64,000 bases of DNA from Distichodus sexfasciatus (lineage: Eukaryota; Chordata; Actinopteri; Characiformes; Distichodontidae), in assembly GCA_032718565.1 (NCBI GenBank), contig JAVGVS010000040.1, positions 566,001-630,000 on the forward strand. Direction: 5' to 3'. Under the pieces are notes generated by a model. The model saw nothing but the letters and a program-made list of their open reading frames with translations, had not been told where the DNA came from and made no database searches. This document shows, in pieces, positions 59,701-64,000 of the stretch (positions are counted from its first letter, which is position 1; every line of letters starts with the position of its first letter). A program made the translations under genes and the position numbers.

Positions 59701-60494
59701 ATGTATCAGCCTATTTTCTCTCTTTACTGGTTATGATATTAAAATGAAGTTGATTAATTTATCACCAACAGTGACTTTAGGGGGTGCATTTTACTTTTGT
59801 CTGAGAACCTACATAGACAACATTAACAAGTTACAGCAATCTAACGTGACCTAGAGATAATACAGAGACTTTGCAACAAAACAATGGGGATTTAGCAAAA
59901 GTTGAACATGTTGAGATGGCAATGGGACTGACGTTACCTCCTCATCCAGCTTTGAGACTTATGTCACTAACAGGTGTTTACATGTTGGCTGCTGTGAGGT
60001 GTTATGGGTAACAAGGAGAACTTGGAGTGGGTTTTTTTTTTAGTGATATGCGTTTTATCTTAACGATCGAGTGGAATGGATTTTATGGCAATGGCGCTGG
60101 ATAGATGACCATGTTCTGTACTTCACATGGTAAAAGTGGGAGGACGAAAAGAAAGACTTTGAAAAGCGTCCCCCCTAATATAAAGACTGCGATGCCCATG
60201 TATCCTAGACGCAATCACGTCACAGACTCGATGATTCCACAGGAGCAAAGTCTACATAGATTAAAGGACGACAGATCGACGGCACATATACAGCCCATAT
60301 TCTTAGAAGCCGCAGAACACCGTGTTAATCTGAAAGCACGCGTTTTTATTATTATTTTAAACAAAGCAGCAACAAATACACCTAAAACTTTGGCTGTTTT
60401 AATGTGAGCCGACATAATATACTTACACAATCAAAATGGTGATCAACAGTATGACCAGACTCCATGTCACGGATAGAAATGAGAAAAGACTCAT
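53508..60494 (-). CDS. Cytochrome P450 family 3 (cyp3a/cyp3c-like), distal copy, complete
   Basis: Thirteen coding exons: 60427-60494 (ATG), 58653-58746, 58505-58557, 58096-58195, 57829-57948, 57599-57684, 57208-57356, 56977-57101, 56585-56666, 55998-56158, 55492-55718, 53716-53872 and 53508-53588 (TAA). Phases sum to 1503 nt, or 500 aa, with exon sizes equal to those of the proximal gene except exons 9 (82 against 88 nt) and 13 (81 against 84 nt). It has the membrane anchor, PGPRPLPFFG, WKRIR, ESMR (E-x-x-R) and FGLGPRNCVG with Cys444. The I-helix reads GGYEST: the usual catalytic threonine is serine (residue 313). No stop or frameshift is seen, so it should be an active tandem paralogue. 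Intron 11 (1.6 kb) and intron 1 (1.7 kb) are enlarged, the former by repeats. The subfamily is uncertain, as for the proximal gene. Confidence 0.94.
53681..53708. repeat. (GA)n run next to the exon 12 splice donor
   Basis: Fourteen GA units, read as CT on the transcribed strand, begin about seven bases inside intron 12 of the distal P450 gene. The proximal gene lacks them. Confidence 0.95.
53714..54066. repeat. Near-identical segment shared with 46375-46728 (gene-conversion tract)
   Basis: From the exon 12 donor, through exon 12 and about 190 bases of intron 11, the two P450 genes differ at only about six positions by eye. Neighbouring exons 11 and 13 differ far more. Both copies of exon 12 encode the same residues. 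Confidence 0.85.
54380..55033 (+). repeat. Fish dispersed repeat with GAATT tail in CYP3 intron 11
   Basis: The blocks AGGATGGGCTCCCCTTCCGA, CTCAAGGTTTCTTCATACT, GGGAGTTTTCCTTGCTACTG and GTAAAGCACTTTGTGATAA, followed by AACTGAATTGAATTGAAC, form the typical 3' part of a widespread fish repeat with a short microsatellite tail, as in non-LTR elements. The 5' border is approximate. Confidence 0.65.
55052..55285 (+). pseudogene. Ty3/Gypsy-type RNase H fragment in CYP3 intron 11
   Basis: A translated segment includes CQAWLERAEQLFVVLTDHRY followed by FKRLITWQDPR. This resembles the RNase H part of fish chromovirus-like Gypsy pol (W-x-E-G-A-E-x-x-F-x-V-x-T-D-H). The flanking reverse transcriptase and integrase are missing, so it is a solitary relic. 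Confidence 0.65.
56735..56950 (-). mobile_element. tRNA-derived SINE in CYP3 intron 8
   Basis: Read on the minus strand, GGCCTAGTGGTAGGATACTC (A-box region) and CATTGGTTCAAATGCAG (B box) form a tRNA-like head. A SINE body follows, with GCTCTGGAGAAGAGCATCC and the degraded ATGTAAATG-type tail. It has the same family tail as the copies at 41715 and 43983 and is the best-preserved of the three. Confidence 0.75.
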
Positions 60495-60589
60495 AGTGTC
60501 ATCAGTTTAAAAACAACAAACCTCTAGGAATAGTCCCTGGTGAGAGTTGAGTTTCATTTGCAGAGAGCGAAAGGAGACGCCCGCAGGCA

Positions 60590-60715
60590 GAGTTGTAAAT
60601 AAGAGGCAAGTTCAAGAGTGCAGGAAGAGGAGGCGTGTTTTGAAGGACTAAGTACTGAATAAAGAAGGGATGGCTTTTTGGGACCGCTTCTCACACCAGT
60701 TATCCAGGTGCAATA
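60590..60715 (-). promoter_or_regulatory. Promoter of the distal CYP3 gene
   Basis: A TATA-like TATTTA on the minus strand (60596-60601) lies about 100 bases upstream of the ATG. The conserved CYP3 upstream element (GGAGGCGTGTTTTGAAGGAC and GGGACCGCTTCTCACACC) spans about 60628-60715. Confidence 0.4.
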
Positions 60716-60719
60716 ATGT

Positions 60720-61570
60720 GTCGTGGTTTTCTGTGAGCGTTTGTCTGTTGAGTAACACCGGACGTCAAACGCGACCTCAGAGCAGCATTATATGACAAAA
60801 GAGGGAAAGAATCTGTTCCAATGATTCTTTCATACTTTTATATTTCTATCTGCACGTTCACTTTTAATGTTTGGCTTGTAACATTCACATTCATATTTTT
60901 GTACTGCGATATTGTTAAAAATGTAATTTTCTCACGTTAATGTCGGAAGTCCCGGACTCTGCAGTTGTTTGTAACTGCGATCTACGCGCGTGTGGGAGAA
61001 GATGCTGTACTCCGATTGGCCGTCGTCATGTTACGTCATTGTCTTGGTGATCGGGGCGTCTCGCGCCTTCCGAATAGAGCTGCCTTCAGCTCCCGCTGAG
61101 TCATTCACTAAACTGATCCGGGTGTGCGAGTCACTTGAGTCAGTGGTGCCAAATCGCCAACTGAATCATTTGCTTTTCATAAAAGAAAGTATACCTGGCT
61201 TGTGATGAGAATGAATGCACTTATTAAAAAAACGACAAAGTATCAAGACAAGGCTACCAGAGTGGCAAATATTTATTGTGGCACTAGAGGAAGTTAATGT
61301 AGTGTATCACTCTTAATTAATTCGGAACTGTTTAAGCAGGTAGCTGGACAAACACACGGTAGACTTGAGTAACCGAAAAAAAGCAGAACCCTCCTTTATT
61401 GTTTAGGAACCCAGCACACGCCACCACCTTACTGAGTTGCTCTACCGTTCCCCAAGAGACACCTAGTGCCCCAAAATTGAAATAACTCCTTTTTTATGGT
61501 GTAGGAACACCACCGCTCCTCCCCTGTAAATCCTTACTCTTTTCTTATGAGGCTTCTCACCTCTGTTCAT
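60720..61570. other. Spacer between the distal CYP3 gene and the Gypsy element
   Basis: No exon was recognised. The segment at about 60940-61140 is GC-richer with several CG dinucleotides. The left part of the Gypsy long terminal repeat may lie between about 61300 and 61570, with a minus-strand AATAAA at 61395-61400, but its borders could not be fixed. Confidence 0.4.
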
Positions 61571-61577
61571 TTTTCCC

Positions 61578-61637
61578 CTTCTTCTTCTTCTTCTTCTTCT
61601 TCTTCTTCTTCTTCTTCTTCTTCTTCTTCTTCTTCTT
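61578..61637. repeat. (CTT)20 microsatellite
   Basis: A perfect run of about 20 CTT units, reading as GAA on the strand of the Gypsy element. It is flanked by GGGGAAAAATG on that strand. Confidence 0.95.
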
Positions 61638-61747
61638 TTTTAAAAATAAACCCCTAACAATGAACAAGTCTCGTGAACCATCACACAAACATCCTTAATA
61701 CATTTTTTTTTTTTAACAACTTCACGGCGGCCTCGGCAGTTACAAGT

Positions 61748-63950
61748 TCAGTCTATCAGGGGGACGCCTGTTCCTTGCGGGACGAGTGTTGCTCTCCATG
61801 ACTGGCGGTGGTGGACCCCTGTTTTGTTGTTCCACCAACAGTGGCACTGACTGTTGTTCCTCCTCATTATCCATATTGAACTCATCAAAGTCCCAACATG
61901 ACATGTTCCCGCACCAGAGTCTCCTTGTGCCAACTGAGCAGGTTTTCCCCTAGTGCTCAACATTTGATTTTCACACACTTCCCATTCCCTTCAACAATGT
62001 AAGTCACAGGACCCAACATTTCACGTATTACTCCATTCAACCATTTCTCCCCTCCTCTGTAATTCGTTACCAAAACCTGTTGACCAACAATAAATGACTT
62101 GTCACAAGGAAGAACTGGCTCTGCTGCACTTTGCATTCTCTGAGGAACCTCAGGTTTAAGAAGCGACAACCTGTTCTGGACCTGCCTCCTCAGAAACAGC
62201 TCAGCGGGAGTCTTTCCTGTTGTGGTATGGGGTGTGTTTCTGTAACCAAAAAGAAAATTCGCCACACAGTGCTCAAGTGTCATACCACCAAGCGCCCTAT
62301 TCTTTGCAAGAGATTTCTTGAGATTCTGTACTAATCTCTCAGCCAATCCATTACTTGCAGGGTGGTATGCCCCCACAAAATACAGTCATCCTCTAAGGTC
62401 AGCGCAAATTTTCTCTGAAAATAAGGCTTCAGTAACTCATCCTGCACATGTTTTGGCCAACCTTTCAAGACAAGTTGCTTAACTACCTTCAAAATAGGAT
62501 CCTTATCTGTTTCTTTAGCTATTTCTCTCGCCGTGATTGGTAACTCTTCCAGATATGACACTCTGTACACTGGGTTTGATTCCACATCCAGGCTAGGCTT
62601 CATTGGTAATCTTGACAAGGCATCCGCATTGCTATGCTGCTCTAACCTCTTATATTGGATCTCGTATGTATATGCTGCTAAAATCAGAGCCCATCTTTGC
62701 ATTCTCGCAGCAGCTAGTGTTGGTACCCCAGTTTTAGGCCCTAAAATTTTCAACAATGGCTTATGGTCAGTCAGTAACAGGAATTTCCTACCAAAAAGAT
62801 ATTCATGAGACTTCACAACCCCAAAAACGAGACCAAGAGCCTCCTTTTCAATCTGTGAGTAATTCTGCTCTGTTTTTGTCAGCATCCTGGACGCAAAAGC
62901 GATCGGTCTCTCACTACCATCTTTCATTTTGTGACTAATTACAGCCCCCACTCCATAAGGAGAGGCATCACATGCCAAAAACGTCCCATAGTAATTCAAC
63001 AGTGCTAAGAATGACCTAAGTTCAGTCACATTTTTGGGAACAGCTGCTCTCTGAATGGCATCTGTCTTTTCCTTCATTGGATGTATGCCCATGGCATCTA
63101 TGACATGTCCCAAGTATGATACACTGCTTTTCATGAATTAACATTTCTCTTCTTGTACTTTGAGGTTGTAGGATTCTAGCCTCCTAAGAACTTCTTCTAA
63201 GTTGGCTAGGTGACTTTCTGTATCCTTTCCAGTTATCAAAATATCATCTAAGTAGCAGATGACACCATCCATGCCCTGAAGAATTTGATCCATTATCCTT
63301 TGAAAAATGGCAGGAGCACTGGCAACCCATAAAGTAATCTTTTGTAACAATACAACCCCTTATGTGTATTTATGGTGAGGTAACGACTAGAATCTTCCTC
63401 CAACGGTACTTGCTGATATGCCTGTGATAAGTCTAGCTTGGTAAACTTCTGACCTCCTGCCAATTTAGCAAATAAATCTTGTGTTCTAGGTAGTGGATAC
63501 TGTTCCACATTCAACCATGGATTTATAGTGATTTTGTAGTCCCCACATAATCGTACACGATCACCCTTCTTTGGTACACAGACTATGGGAGCTGCCCATT
63601 CACTATATTCAATAGGTGAAATGACCCATTCAGCTTGCAGTTTTTCCAGTTCTCTCTCTACAGCTTCCTTGAGTGCATAAGGCACATTTCTAGGCTTACA
63701 AAACTTGGGCACGGCATTAGCAGCTACATGTAACTTTGCTTTAATGCCCTTGAGCTTACCTAACCCAGGTTTGAACACTGATGCATGTCTGGCACACACA
63801 TCTTCCACGGTTTCTGGAGCCACTCTATGGACTCTTGACCAGTCTAGGTTTAACTGAAGTGAAAGTCTGAAATGCCATGCTCCCTTCGACAGTCCTTTCA
63901 CTCACCGAAAATCTCTCTGGTTCTTACCGGTTTTCAACTTCTTCTACCTC
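61748..63950 (-). pseudogene. Ty3/Gypsy retrotransposon pol, broken, continuing past the right edge
   Basis: On the minus strand, from right to left, lie: reverse transcriptase N-terminal part (63901-63293, with KLDLSQAYQQVPL), the catalytic YLDD block (about 63260, in ICYLDDILITG), the connection and RNase H region (63134-62400, with LACDASPYGVGAVISH and LLTDHKPLLKI), and the integrase C-terminal end (62376-61957, with GAYHPASNGLAERLVQ and FLFGYRNTPHTTTGKTPAEL). The layout is K02A2.6-like Gypsy. A frameshift lies near 63325 and an in-frame stop near 63136. Two internal deletions remove part of the RT-RNase H connection and nearly all of the integrase core, so it cannot be autonomous. The protease and gag regions would lie beyond the window. 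Confidence 0.9.
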
Positions 63951-64000
63951 ACGGGAGTAGCTTGACATGCTCTGTGTAACTCTGTGTCTGTTCCAACATC

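Noticed and set aside
63130..63140. Separate gene starting at the ATG near 63134 on the minus strand
   Set aside because: The ATG is internal to the Gypsy pol reading frame, just after an in-frame stop codon; it marks decay, not a new gene.
1..64000. CRISPR arrays, operons, bacterial mobile elements or a defence system
   Set aside because: The window is a spliced vertebrate genome segment; no array of spaced direct repeats or prokaryotic gene layout is present.

Overview
The window is nuclear DNA of a ray-finned fish, most likely a teleost. Its genes are split into many short exons with GT-AG introns, the spacers are AT-rich, and it carries fish-type repeats (tRNA-derived SINEs, a 5S rRNA-derived SINE, hAT- and mariner-like MITEs, LINE and Ty3/Gypsy remains). 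Protein identities were recognised by eye from remembered vertebrate orthologues; no database search was run. The species cannot be fixed, but the repeat set would suit an otophysan.

Layout, left to right: the 5' end of wipi2 (minus, exons 1-2, running off the left edge); an intergenic stretch with an 872-bp hAT-like MITE that has a perfect 8-bp target duplication; mmd2 (plus, 7 exons, 240 aa); ap5z1 (minus, 18 exons, 827 aa), tail-to-tail with mmd2; foxk1 (minus, 9 exons, 639 aa) with a long 3' flank; a repeat-rich spacer at 39-46 kb; two complete CYP3-family cytochrome P450 genes in tandem (minus, 13 exons each, 503 and 500 aa); and a broken Ty3/Gypsy retrotransposon running off the right edge.

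For every complete gene the exon lengths and splice phases add up to an uninterrupted frame, which strongly supports the models. The order wipi2-mmd2-ap5z1-foxk1 matches the human 7p22 neighbourhood as I recall it, without RADIL/PAPOLB between mmd2 and ap5z1. The genes are not an operon and mostly act separately: autophagy (WIPI2), a Golgi/endomembrane PAQR protein (MMD2), late endosomal sorting (AP5Z1), transcription (FOXK1) and oxidative metabolism (CYP3).

I found no new multi-gene system. The most notable observations are a recent-looking gene-conversion tract that makes the haem-binding exon of the two P450 genes almost identical, a Thr-to-Ser change in the I-helix oxygen-activation motif of the distal P450, a third orphan copy of the P450 upstream element, E-boxes resembling lysosomal CLEAR sites upstream of ap5z1, an out-of-frame upstream ORF overlapping the mmd2 start, and nested retroelement remains.
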